Part shown: one piece after another, positions 1 to 10,279 of the stretch
Layout: the number at the start of each line of letters is the position of its first letter
Numbering within the stretch: position 1 is the stretch's first letter
Assembly (NCBI GenBank): GCA_035772405.1
Contig: JAYKKM010000121.1
Coordinates: forward strand, 2,704,501-2,768,500
Length of the DNA: 64,000 nt
Direction: 5' to 3'
Source: Chrysogorgia sp. JL179-B06
Taxonomy: Eukaryota; Cnidaria; Anthozoa; Scleralcyonacea; Chrysogorgiidae
Notes under the pieces: model-generated
What the model was told of the DNA's origin: nothing
What the model saw: the letters and a program-made list of their open reading frames with translations, nothing else
The model's database searches: none
Made by a program: the position numbers and the translations under genes

Positions 1-187
1 GTAACATTAGGGAGTAAGTGTCTAATGGATCGAATGCCATGGATCGATTCGATCGAATGGACAAAGGTGGTTACCGTTGGACAAACATTTGTCGAACGAG
101 AGTCGGACATACAAGGCTGTGTTAGAAACATTAGCAAGTGTCCAATGGATACAAAGGTGGTTACCGTTGGACAAATATTTGTCGAAA
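1..187. repeat. Left block of a ~90-106 bp tandem array
   Basis: The repeat unit runs from the motif GAGAGTCGGACAT through GTGTCTAATGGATCGAAT to GTTGGACAAATATTTGTCG. This block holds about 1.5 units and stops abruptly at TTTGTCGAA, exactly where LINE sequence begins. The same array resumes after the LINE at 1425. Reading frames through the array are not genes. Confidence 0.85.
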
Positions 188-1216
188 GTTATTTGTGGGA
201 CAGACGTCAGCGAGTAATACTGAAAGGCACATACTCTGATTGGCTTCCAGTGACATTTGGGGTGCCCCAGGGTTCCATTCTGGGGCCCCTACTTTTTCTG
301 GTGTACGCCAACGATATGCCTGATCATGTTACACAAGGATAAAATTTAGCCCTTTATGCGGATGACTCGAATCTTTATCGCACTATTGACTCTGCAAGCA
401 CATCAATCTCCTTACAGGCTGATCTTTATTCGTTACAGGACTGGAGTCGGGTTAATGCCATGGATTTTAGTACAGCCAAGTGTAAAGTTCTGCATATGTC
501 ACGAAAAAAGTCTGCTGGGTCTCCTCTGCGTGAATATTATTTATCTGGGGATAAAATGGACGCTCCTGTTGAAATAAGAGATCTTGGCGTCATTGTTACA
601 AGAGATTTATCATGGGGGGCACACATTGATCAGATGTGTGCTAAGACAAACAAAACTCTTGGCCTAGTAAAACGCGTCTCCAAAGACTTCCATGATCGTT
701 CCATTAGACTGCTCCTATACCTGTCATTAGGTAGACCTCTACTTGAGTACGCGAGTAGTCTTTGGTCACCTTACACAGCAAAGCACAGGTAGCTTATCGA
801 AGATATTCAGCGTCGTGCCACAAAGTTTATTTTGGACTACCCAAGCAATATAAACTATACGGAAAGATTAGCCGTGTTGAACTTACTTCCATTGGAACAT
901 CGTAGAGAAAAAATAGATTTAATTCTTCTTTTTAAGTCTAAGACCGGTCTCATTAACCGGTCTCACTAATGCTAACTTCCAGAACTTATTATTACCAGCT
1001 CCGTCTGGCTATGCTGCGCGTAACTTCGATGAGGCAAATTATCGCTTCTATTTATCCCATCGCCAGAACTACTTTATAAATTCATATTTTCCTAGGACAG
1101 TTAAGATATGGAATGAGCTCCCTCATTCTATAAAGCACGCACCCAGTCTCACCGAATTCAAAAACCTTCTCCTTTGTCATTACAGAAATAAGCTAGCTTT
1201 GTATTGTACACCGTAA
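188..1216 (+). pseudogene. Reverse transcriptase C-terminal half, LINE (jockey/CR1-like)
   Basis: Remnant of an RNA-directed DNA polymerase. The finger/palm motif GVPQGSILGPLLF is near 260-300 and the catalytic LYADDS motif near 352-370. These are followed by the thumb region (DLGVIVTRDLSWGAH near 580-620) and the usual LINE tail with RRATKFI near 810-835. The frame is kept from the start to about 790 but is cut by an in-frame TAA at 340 just before the catalytic motif and a TAG at 790. It shifts again near 950, where ACCGGTCTCA.TAA is duplicated. The N-terminal endonuclease is absent. Similar LINE relics occur at 14.3, 29, 38 and 48.5 kb but look like different families. Confidence 0.8.
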
Positions 1217-1424
1217 TCTACCCTTGTGTATTATGTTCACAAGTTATTTTATATCTTTGTAGTATATAGAGGGGGAGGATTGTCATTTGGGACGTCAGTC
1301 CTGTTTTCCTCTCCTGTCACTTTGTCTCGTGCTATCGTTAGTTTAGGTGTTTGTATGTAAGTACCCTGTATTTATATTTGTAATTTGTAATGTGACATAT
1401 TTCATTAAACTAAACTAAACTAAA
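188..1424 (+). mobile_element. 5'-truncated LINE inserted in the tandem array
   Basis: A non-LTR retrotransposon fragment lies between two blocks of one tandem array. It starts inside the reverse transcriptase domain and ends in a 3' tail of repeated TAAAC (about 1405-1424), as expected after target-primed reverse transcription. The broken unit reads TTTGTCGAA before it and GAGAGTCGG after it, which together restore the normal array sequence. Truncation and internal stops make it inactive. Confidence 0.8.
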
Positions 1425-1828
1425 CGAGAGTCGGACATGCAAGTGTGTGTTAGAAACATTAGCGAGTGTCTAATGGATCGAATCGACAAAGGTGGTTACC
1501 GTTGGACAAATATTTGTCGAACGAGAGTCGGGCATGCAAGGGTGTGTTAGAAACATCAGCGAGTGTCTAATGGATCGAATCGATCGAATGGACAAAGGTG
1601 GTTACTGTTGGACAAATATTTGTCGAACGAGAGTCGGACATGGAAGGGTGTGTTAGAAACATTAGCGAGTGTCTAATGGATCGAATCGATCGAATACCAT
1701 TGGACAAATATTTGTTGAACGAGAGTCGGACATACTAGGGTGTGTTCGAAACATTAGCGAGTGTCTAATGGATCCAATCGATCGAATGGACAAAGGTGGT
1801 TACTATTGGACAAATATTTTTCGAATGA
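1425..1828. repeat. Right block of the ~90-106 bp tandem array
   Basis: Four further units, with GAGAGTCGG starting near 1425, 1523, 1629, 1720 and (degraded) 1825. Spacing varies from 91 to 106 bp because the CGATCGAATGGACAAAGGTGG part is present or missing. The last unit decays into unrelated sequence. Confidence 0.85.
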
Positions 1829-1832
1829 GAGT

Positions 1833-1960
1833 TAAAAATATTGAAAGAAGTAATTTCTCTGATTTGCCTATGAAGAGAATTCCAATTTTTAGCTTCTACG
1901 TAACGAAACATTGACTGCCCCACTTTGCTGTTTAGTTTAGGAAGATGTATGTAGGAGTGT
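1833..1960 (-). pseudogene. Antisense LINE C-terminal scrap
   Basis: On the minus strand this reads a short stretch with VGQSMFRYVEAKNWNSL and REITSFNIF. This matches the conserved tail of LINE reverse transcriptases (a basic/aromatic run before W-N-S-L and a final F-K segment). No other part of the element is present. It abuts the decayed end of the tandem array. Confidence 0.4.
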
Positions 1961-1991
1961 ACTATCACGTAGTTATTTTTCTCTAATGGAA

Positions 1992-3899
1992 TAAAGTTGG
2001 GCGGTATAGCGGTATTCTTAGTTATTCACGGTATTTAGTTGATACCGGTATGGCGGTGTTGGTTTTGACGCTATACCGGTATACCGTTATCGGCGGTATA
2101 CTGTAAGATATACCGGTATCATGGCTATCATTAGTTTATCTTTTTATTTAAACAGCAAGAAAAGTTCACAAACGAAAAACAAACACAATGTATGCGTGCG
2201 CGAAATAGGGTATAGATTAGATTTTAACATTTTAGAACATCGTTAATTAGCCAAAATTTGGAAGCCATATCTAAGTGCACGATATTTTAGCATTTCATAA
2301 GTAGATTGTGCATTTGCGCTACATTATGGCTGAAGCTAGTACTAGCAGCGATGACCTGGTAAAACCAAAAGGAACAAAGTCTGCTGTTTGGACATACTTT
2401 GGGTTGGAAAAAAACAACGAAGGAGAACAAAAGTCGAAAGATGCTGTGATCTGTCGGATGTGCAAGAAAAAGGTGTTAGCGAAAGGTACGAACATGGCAG
2501 GACATCGATGTTCTTGAATCCATCCAGGCCGCACTCGGACCACTCGCTGATTTTACTGACATGCTTTCAGCTGAGAACTTTGTAACCATGTCTGCTATCC
2601 TACCAGTATTGCACATTCTTCAGCAGGAGGTATTGGTCGAGACAGAGAATTACACGCAGCTCACGAAAGACATCAAGGCACGTATTCTCACTTACCTTGA
2701 GAAGTATTCACCCCTCGACATCAGCGAGCTACTGAATGTGTCGTGCTTTCTTGACCCCCGGTTTATCACCGAGTACATTTCCACCAGTGTAGAAGTGGCA
2801 ACAGTCAAGGACAGATTAGCCAGAAAAGGGGTTCAACTTGAAAGTGCCTTAAGTACGACGCCTCTAGTTCTATTGCACCAGTCAGTGCCACTGTTGAGAG
2901 TGTTGAGCAGCAGAAAAACAACAGTGAACCTCCTTGCAAGAAAAAGAAACTCGGCAGCTGGCTAAAAGCCTCAAAGCAGCACCAAAATGCAGCAAACCCT
3001 GTCGCAAATTCTCCAGAAGCCTTGGTAAAGAATGAAATTGAGCAGTACTCGAAAATTGTCAAGCCAGACCCAGAATCGAATCCACTCGACTGGTGGAACG
3101 TTAACTTTCCTTCATATCCAGTTTTAGGCAAGCTGGCTAAGAAGTACTTGTGTATTTGTGCATCCAGCTCTGCTTCAGAGAGACTATTCAGTGCCTCGGG
3201 AAACATTTGTTTTAAGAAACGTACTTTGCTCAAACCTGAAAAGTTAAACATGCTTGTGTTTCTAGCAAAGAACCTTTAGTTTTACATTTTTGGAGTGACA
3301 TTGTGACATAATATTGCCTAGCCTCTTTAAAGCTCTGCTACAATGCAAGCAGCATGCAGTATACACTCTACATGTTCAAATACTATGTAGTAGTATGTAG
3401 ACTTATTATGTTGTTGTTAAAATTGCACTGTATATTACTCTTACTCTCATTACTATACTGTAATGAACTTTAAGAAATCAAATCATGTTCTGTATTTCCA
3501 TACAGCTAATGAAGACGCTATATCTGCATTGATTGGTCCCTTTGGTAGTGACACTCGCATGTGACTAGTTTTGTTACTTGGCAACAGTGACTGAAATTCA
3601 AATTTGAAATGCACTCTTTCTTGATCGATGTTCGTATGCTATGAACTATGAAAAATGTGCCAACTATCATCCTTCTGCGCTGTTAGAATCTTTTAAAGAA
3701 TATATTAAGCTGTTGACACTTTGAAAACAACGATCGTTAAAATGGATAATTTTCTTGATTTTGCCTTGAATTTTTGGGTTATTGGGTGTAAACTGCATTT
3801 ACTGTAGATCACACATTTCCTTACAAGATTTTAACGGTATACCGGGATATTTTAAAAATACCGTAACCGGTATTGAAATTTCAATACCGCCCAACTTTA
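1992..3899 (+). mobile_element. hAT DNA transposon, internally deleted, with TIRs and 8-bp TSD
   Basis: Terminal inverted repeats begin TAAAGTTGGGCGGTAT at 1992 and end with its complement at 3899. The flanks TAATGGAA (1984-1991) and TAATGGAG (3900-3907) form an 8-bp target duplication with one mismatch, the size used by hAT. The subterminal regions are rich in ACCGGTAT/ATACCGGT steps. At 1.9 kb it is shorter than an autonomous hAT (~3 kb) and encodes a transposase with its middle missing. Confidence 0.85.
2326..3279 (+). pseudogene. hAT transposase with BED finger; middle deleted
   Basis: The N-terminus is a BED-type zinc finger: WTYFGL near 2391-2408, CRMCKKKV near 2452-2475, and the trailing GH near 2500. 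At about 2505 it jumps directly to the C-terminal third, reading SIQAALGPLADFTDMLS in another frame. The middle of the RNase-H-like catalytic domain is therefore missing. The C-terminus is the hAT dimerisation domain, with LDWWNVNFPSYPVL, the ASSSASERLFSASG motif near 3160-3205 and a closing KPEKLNMLVFLAKN. One further frameshift lies near 2850. In the family this protein binds terminal repeats and cuts the element; this copy cannot. Confidence 0.8.
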
Positions 3900-3907
3900 T
3901 AATGGAG

Positions 3908-4721
3908 CTCCGCAATTTGAAAATGTCAGTCAACTGTTTTGGACAATCTAATTGATTTAGAATTTTTTAAATCTAAAAAACGTCGTCTACTGTATAAGGA
4001 TAACAGCTCATATCTCATTCGTTCGTTTAGGATAATTCTCATTGCTCGGTTTTGCATTTTTTTGCATGGATTGTTTGAATGGAATCGCAATTGTGCCAAA
4101 CCTTAGAACAGTAATCTAAAATAGTTTGTTTGTATATTCGAAGTAATACGCCGTTGTTTAAAACACCAGTTTAAGAGCTTGACTGAGTTTGGTTCCGATG
4201 AAATAATATTGTTTATACGGATCCCAAGGTACAGTAGTCAAACGTTGTAACCTCTTCAAGAAGATTGTGGTTTAAATAAACTTCTGAATTGATTGCCTAG
4301 TTTACAGTATGTCTCGATCGTTTAACACACTCCAACAGTGCTTTAATCGTTATCCTATTGCATTTTAAGCAGTGTAACTCGTTAAGTGGGGTGGGTGGGG
4401 AGTAAAATTAGTCATATATATTAAAAGGATCGAAAAATAGAACACGTGATAAAAATAGCAAGTAGAAATTGAGCTTATAATGAACTCTCGACTAGAACGG
4501 ATCCGGTAGGAAACTTCGCTAGGAAACTTCGAAAAGCAGCAAAAATTGAACGAATTTAATAAATCAACCACTAAATCATGTACGAGTCGGACGATGAACA
4601 ATCTGAAAGAGAGTCTTACTATCATGAAAGCAATAGAAGAACAAGATTGAAAATGACGATTCTGCCACTCAAAACGTATGTAAAGTATGTTGTTTAAAAA
4701 AGCCATGCCGTATAATAAACC
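3908..4721. other. AT-rich interval, nothing recognised
   Basis: Between the hAT element and the 4.7 kb foldback I see no coding, RNA or repeat signature on either strand. Reading frames here are short and of low complexity. Confidence 0.5.
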
Positions 4722-4851
4722 TCTTATTAACCTCGACCGCTTGGTCATTACGGGAAAATATCAGACCTCCATCTTTTATGTACGAACCTCCATACTATTA
4801 AGACCTCGGTCTGATATTTTCCCGTAATGACCACGCTCTCGGTTAATAAGA
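4722..4851. repeat. Foldback (MITE-like) hairpin
   Basis: Two arms of about 48 bp face each other: TCTTATTAACC...GGTCATTACGGG at 4722 and its near-complement ending at 4851. They enclose a ~35 bp loop with CCTCCAT repeats. The TCATTACGGGAAAATATCAGACC block is perfectly paired. No target duplication is clear. Confidence 0.6.
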
Positions 4852-5301
4852 AGTTATTAACACTCTTGATGTATTGCCTGTCTGCTTTCGTAATCAGCGA
4901 TGTGATGTTTACTACAAAAAGAAAAATTACTATATCAGGTTAATAAATGAGTAGAAGGGGTAGCAATTTGGGTATATACATTGAGTATATGTATATACGT
5001 AGAGTATATGTACATTAGTAATAATATTATGCACATGAGTAACTCAATCTCGGGATATCCTACACTATCACCATCTAGCAAATAAGTTCGAAAGGGACTA
5101 ACCTCAGTATATCTGTTTTGAATTTTACAGCTGCGGTAATGGTTCCAAAATTGATACACATGCAGTTTAAATTTTAGGTCTACTAAATTAGTCTAGATCT
5201 TTTATGAATATTTTTTATTACATTTACATATAATATGAATAAATAGTAGAGTGCTGCGTAGCAAAGCGATAAGGTGGTGAACTGCCGAGAATTTGAGTGA
5301 C

Positions 5302-5366
5302 GATAAACTGACGTTTCGAGTGGAGCCCTTCATCAGAGTAAAATGTGCTTGAAACGTCAGTTTATC
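5302..5366. repeat. Short hairpin with GATAAACTGACGTTTC arms
   Basis: A 19-bp arm, GATAAACTGACGTTTCGAG (5302-5320), pairs with CTTGAAACGTCAGTTTATC (5348-5366) with one mismatch. The loop contains GGAGCCCTTCATCAGAGTAA. It is probably the core of a MITE; the outer boundaries are not visible. Confidence 0.5.
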
Positions 5367-5768
5367 ATTATTCTAATTAGGTTTAATAGATTGTTGAAAT
5401 AATACGGTTAACCTAACAGTATCCGAGTAAAAAGTAGTTAAACATTATGCTATATTGTAACAGTTATGTATGTATGGTCTGAAAACTTAATGTTTTGTAA
5501 GATGTTGGTCGTAGTGTTGAGACATGTTGCAATGATGTGGATGTGCTGTACTGAATGTTTGGCATGTTGGCAAAATATGGAATATAAAGTTTAATGTTTC
5601 CGCAAAGGTAAATTCACGTTAGAGTATGTTGTTTTTTTACAGAGAAGTGGAAAATTTTCATTTGAGATATCAGTACGTTTCATTGAATGCTAGCTCTGAG
5701 AATTTTAATGTCCAATCCTGCAATACATTGTAACACTAACCTTTCTTCATTATCACTCTCATACATTT

Positions 5769-5870
5769 CTATGTATTTTGAAGTTTCACACCAAAGAAAG
5801 CGAGTGTGTTGGCAAATTGATGTTTAATTTCAGTGTCATCTGGCACAGCTGCCTTCTTGAAAAATACAAC
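5769..5870 (-). CDS. DUF3987 gene, terminal exon
   Basis: The acceptor TTGTTTTCAG precedes 5870. The exon reads VVFFKKAAVPDDTEIKHQF and then ANTLAFFGVKLQNT before a TAG at 5769-5771. Phase 0 matches the preceding exon. The last intron contains the TA-flanked transposon at 5971-6908, which accounts for most of the intron length. Confidence 0.6.
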   Translation of the reverse strand, partial: VVFFKKAAVPDDTEIKHQFANTLAFFGVKLQNT

Positions 5871-5970
5871 CTGAAAACAATTGTTTAGTAGTGAGATACC
5901 TGTAGTAGTGAAAAGGGAATTTTTCTATATCGTTGAAAGTGGCATCTTTCTATAGCTATTACTGTATATA

Positions 5971-6908
5971 CAGGGGGTGACCAAAAAAAAGTGGCCCCCC
6001 ATAAAAGTAATAAACTCGTTACTTTTTGAAGAAAGTGTTTAGAAATGTTTTGTTTTTTGTATTATTTGGACAGTTGTTCCAAATGTTATTCCAAGCAATA
6101 GACTGTCAGATAAATTGAATTTGGAGGGTTTTAACAAAAAATCACTGTGGCAGTTTAAAATCAAATTTTCACCAAAGTGTTCGAGTACTTTTTACAACAA
6201 ATGGTTTATTAGGCGGAAAATGTTGAGTAAAGTAAAATGGTTGAAATAATCAGTAAATTCCATATCATGTAAAAAATTTCATCATATATAGGTGGAGTTT
6301 AAATACTGAATAATGTAGTCTTCTTTCAGTGCATATGAGTTATGGCTACAGAAATAGATAGTGCACGCCAAAAAAACAAATATACAGAGCCGACACCAGC
6401 AGATATATATTAATACAATACCATAAAATTGTTTTCTTGTGTAAACAATTCCTCATTTCACTTAAGTAGTTAAATCTATAGAAGAATCTCATAGTCGGGT
6501 ATAACTTTGGTTTTTAATAATCAGTTTGTTCAAATCTCTAGAAAGATTAAATCACACAAGACAAGCTACAAAGATTACATATTAGTCTTTCTAGATTTAT
6601 TTCATATTTTTACATTTTATTTCTTGTCAATTTGTGCAGAGTTAAACACTTGCAATGATAATAGTTTAATAATTTAGTGTTTTAATTGGTTAAAAAATGG
6701 CCATCTTGAATTCAGAGCAAAAACCCTCCAAATACAATTTATCTACCAGTTTATTGCATAGAATAACAATTATCGAACTCACAAGTCCACAAAACTGCGC
6801 AAATAATACAAAAAACAAAACATTTCTAACACTTCCTAAACACAAATGACAAAAAGTAACGAGTTTATTACTTTTTATGGGGGGCCACTTTTTTTTGGTC
6901 ACCCCCTG
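5971..6908. mobile_element. Non-autonomous mariner-like element with long TIRs
   Basis: The element starts CAGGGGGTGACCAAAAAAAA and ends with its complement, flanked by TA on both sides (5969-5970, 6909-6910), as in Tc1/mariner insertions. The inverted repeats continue for roughly 180-190 bp on each side, for example GATAAATTG.ATTTGGAGGGTTTT pairing with AAAACCCTCCAAATACAATTTATC near 6700. The core encodes nothing recognisable. It lies in the last intron of the DUF3987 gene. Confidence 0.85.
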
Positions 6909-7018
6909 TATGTGGAGCCGGAGGTACTGTATTGTGAGTATGAAACACTTTATAAGTTTGTGGTGTACACATGTTGATTGTAGGAGTGCATGTGACTGAA
7001 ATAAATTTCAAAACTTAC

Positions 7019-7305
7019 ACTACTGTTGTTTCGTTTGATTCGAAAAGTGACAAGTTGGCCAAGACCTTTTTTAGAAAGATTTCTAAATAAATGTTTTCCA
7101 GCAGTTACTCCTCCCTCGTTGTTTACATTCACGCCTCTTAACTTTGACTTTGAGATGAGGTAACTCAAAGATACAATGGATCCTGGAGAAAGAAGCACAT
7201 GTTCGTATCCCTTTTGTTCTAGCACGGTGAACTGTGTTATTGGTTCTTCCAGTTCCAGTTCATCTTCATTGCGCTTGTTTAACTTGCAGTTGTCGTTCAT
7301 AATAC
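7019..7305 (-). CDS. DUF3987 gene, penultimate exon
   Basis: The acceptor CCATATAG precedes 7305 and the donor GTAAGT follows 7019. It reads a C-terminal domain with VLLSPGSIVSLSYLISKSKL, RGVNVNNEGG and SKKGLGQLVTFRIKR. This resembles the small winged-helix-like tail seen at the end of animal DUF3987 proteins. It is open throughout and ends in phase 0 at SS, joining the last exon directly. Confidence 0.6.
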
Positions 7306-7406
7306 CTATATGGATGTGATAAGAAAGTATAGGAAGTACAGGGTAATTAGGTGTATGTTAAATACGAAATTTTTAATCATATTTCATGATGTTCTATAAG
7401 CTTTAA

Positions 7407-8114
7407 GGTAGCAAGATCCCTCTGACTACATTTTTAATACCATACAATATAACAATTAACCCTTACAACCATTTGATAGAACATATGACAAATAATATTT
7501 CCACACAAAAAGTTAGCATAAATTATGATAATTAGCTGACGAAATGGCCGCCGATTGGTCAAAATCGGGAAATACTTCAAACAAGATTTCTCAGGCAGTT
7601 TTAGAGATAAGGTCCTGAACGTTTCTGAGTTTATAGCTTATATACTAAGGCATATTCTGGTGGTAGCATTTTCAATATAAACTTTCAGCTATTTTCTGAC
7701 ATGCTTTTTTCTTTTTTTTTAATTTCCACCACCTAAATTATATTAATTATGTCAGATAATTCAACAAGTATGAATCAGATTCAAAATTCCTACCACAATT
7801 CCCTAGATATTCCTGTTGGGGCTGTGGTGAAAATTTTATTGAAATATATGGGAAAATGAGGGAGAAATAGTGTTTGGAAAATGGCAAATTTGTTGAAAAA
7901 TGCATTCTGGTAAATAGCTGAAAACAATAGGCAAAAGTTTGACATTTTTAGTCAGTGATGTATGATTCAAACTCACCAACATCATCCTAGCTACGCTAGT
8001 GAGCACCACTCTCATACACATTCCCCTCCTTTTGTTCATTTTGATCTTGGAAGCCCTTTTTCACTGCCTGCAGATGCTTCCGATTAAAAATGTATTCAGA
8101 GGGATCTTGCTACC
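7407..8114. mobile_element. TTAA-flanked MITE (piggyBac-like target)
   Basis: GGTAGCAAGATCCCTCTGA at 7407 and its complement ending at 8114 form terminal inverted repeats, extended imperfectly by a T/A-rich block. TTAA is present directly outside both ends (7403-7406 and 8115-8118), the target of piggyBac-type transposases. There is no transposase inside. It lies in an intron of the DUF3987 gene. Confidence 0.8.
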
Positions 8115-8118
8115 TTAA

Positions 8119-9550
8119 GCCTGTTAGCAATATGGGGAATACTTCGAGATACAGGAGTCATTCCTGTATCGAAGTAATTCTCATCATTAATTTTTCAAAC
8201 TTTATTATTAAGTAATTTTATCAGCTTTGATCATTGGTGTTGCTTTGGTTATAATTATGAACAGCAGCTACTGTATATAGATGGGCCTCATCACTTCATT
8301 GTGCACAAATAGTAATAGAGATAATGTGGCAATAACAACACCTTCCCTCTCCCTAATTTTGCAGTCTATCTAGTAAATAGAGTTAATAGTTGTGGTAAAT
8401 GTATGAGCATGTTTGCAAGCCGAAAGTTTGATCGACAACAATATAATGAATTGGATGAAGATAAATGTAGAACCATTCTGTTGTACATGAAAACCAAATG
8501 TCAGCCCCGGGCATCACAGATTGTCTGGCTACGCCACTGCTTGTGTGAAGTAGTTTGGTTTTGAAACACACAGTGGTAGTAAGTCTGGTTAGGTTGAAAT
8601 GTTTGGAAATGTATGTGACCTTACATCACATGTTTTAGGGTCACTTGATGATGTGACTTGCCTGAAGAAGATTCCATACTGAACAATGACCGAGGTTATT
8701 TTCAATAATCAACTTCTAAGAGGGAAAGTTGAGTTTTTGAAATTGTCAAAACTTATAGATATTCCCTGATACATCAGCCTGTTGTGTTCCATTGGTTGAA
8801 TGAATTGTATAAACAGGGTACGAAGGAAAACACGTTAGACAAGCATTTTGTATGCAAAGTTGTCAGTAATATAAAGTGCAGCTTAGAAGGGGATAACTCT
8901 TCCTTTGATGTCAAGGGAGCATGACTGTCAAGTACTAGTTGTCTTCTGTTTTATTATCCGCAAGAGGAAGGTTTGAACATGCAGGTCAACAATGTTAAGA
9001 TTAATAGAAAAAATATACGAGCCGATTATTTAAGGTTATTGATTAGGACTAGTACTAACCCACGGTATTGCAGACAAATAAATTACATAATATTGCAGCG
9101 TTGAATTATAAGGTTTAGAAGTTGGGTTAGTATTTCTTTATTTTGGGGTTAGGGTTTTCGTTCCTGTTAAGCTTTTGAATCATGATAAAATTGGCGCAAT
9201 GCAAGTCACATATAGTCTCTCCGCTACACGAGGAATTACTGCCTGACCCTATGGTCACGCTGTAATAACCATAATACTAACCATAATACTATAACCATAA
9301 TAATATATTTCTTAATATTAATCTCTCGCAGATAATAAAGATCTTGCAGAAGACGACTGGGTCCTAGCTAGTACCTGACGGTCACCCTTCGTCAACATCT
9401 GGGGAAGAGTTATCCCCAGCTTCTTGGAAGTGGTTAAGTGCTGTAGAAAATTATGCCGAAATTATGGTGCTAATATACATTATGTAGTTTGTGTATAACA
9501 GTCATGTAAGTGTGTTTTGATATTGTATAGAGTAAGCGAAAATTACTCAC
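8119..9550. other. Intronic sequence, no gene seen
   Basis: Intron of the minus-strand DUF3987 gene. Near 8500-8540 the sequence CTGGCTACGCCACTG resembles the end of a hAT-type MITE, but no partner end was found. Nothing else is recognised. Confidence 0.4.
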
Positions 9551-9837
9551 AAGCATGATGTAGGCATGTGCTAACAATGGAGTGTGCTAGTGGGGCTTCT
9601 TCACTGTCTTCATGGCCAAGTGAAGTTTCTTGGCTGTGTTCACGTTCGAGTGGAGTTTCTAATTGGCTGTCTTCATAGTCATTGAGATTCATGCTGCTGG
9701 TTGAAGTTGAATCTGATGTTTCATTGGGATGTTTGTTGTTGCCATCTTTATTAGTGGTTTTGTTTGATGCTTCTTGTTCGTTGTCTGCAAAGGCACAGCC
9801 AACCTTATTACATGAATGTTTACACTTCAAAATAGTT
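9551..9837 (-). CDS. Probable exon of the DUF3987 gene, linker region
   Basis: The acceptor TTTCATTTAG precedes 9837 and the donor GTGAGT follows 9551. The exon reads KCKHSCNKVGCAFADNEQE, then a Ser/Thr/Glu/Asp-rich stretch with repeats of the type LEREHSQETSLGHEDSEE, then VSTCLHHAC. It looks like a disordered linker. Its start phase does not match exon 2, but its end phase matches the next exon, so at least one upstream exon may be unseen. Confidence 0.45.
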
Positions 9838-9903
9838 CTAAATGAAACACAATAAATTAGAAAAATCATTATAATATTCGCTGTATATTTAATACATTAG
9901 GGG

Positions 9904-10271
9904 CAGTGGCGGCGCTGAGGCCTCGCAGTTTTTTTTGGGGGGCAATCGAGGGGCAAAACCTTTTTCACGCAACAGTGTTAAACAGTATAAAACTGTAATT
10001 GACGTTTTTTGCGAATTAAAAAATGAGATATCCTAAGGGATAAGGTCAAGTATAGTGTAAACTGGAAAGTTTTCAACAATTCACTTCTTTATAGATTCAT
10101 TATAATAATTTAGTAGATTCATTATTGGTACTGAGTTACTCTTGTGCCTTTCAGAAGCGCAAATTGGCAATTATGATGAACTGTATTTACGTTCCAAAAT
10201 AAATACCTCTAAACCTATGGGGGCAAAATGCCCCCCCCCCCTCCCTTGCCCCTCCACTCGCGCCGCCACTG
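9904..10271. mobile_element. hAT-type MITE with perfect 8-bp TSD
   Basis: The element starts CAGTGGCGGCGC and ends GCGCCGCCACTG. It is flanked on both sides by ATTAGGGG (9896-9903 and 10272-10279), a perfect 8-bp duplication. Subterminal G-run (GGGGGGCAA) and C-run (CCCCCCCCCC) tracts pair. At 368 bp it has no coding capacity. The TSD length and CAGTGGCG start fit hAT-derived MITEs. The perfect TSD implies a recent insertion. Confidence 0.9.
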
Positions 10272-10279
10272 ATTAGGGG

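Noticed and set aside
4365..4748. 127-codon minus-strand frame
   Set aside because: It crosses the 4.7 kb foldback, has no family resemblance or splice context and is of low complexity.
8500..8545. CTGGCTACGCCACTG as one end of a hAT MITE
   Set aside because: No partner end or 8-bp duplication could be found in the surrounding kilobase.
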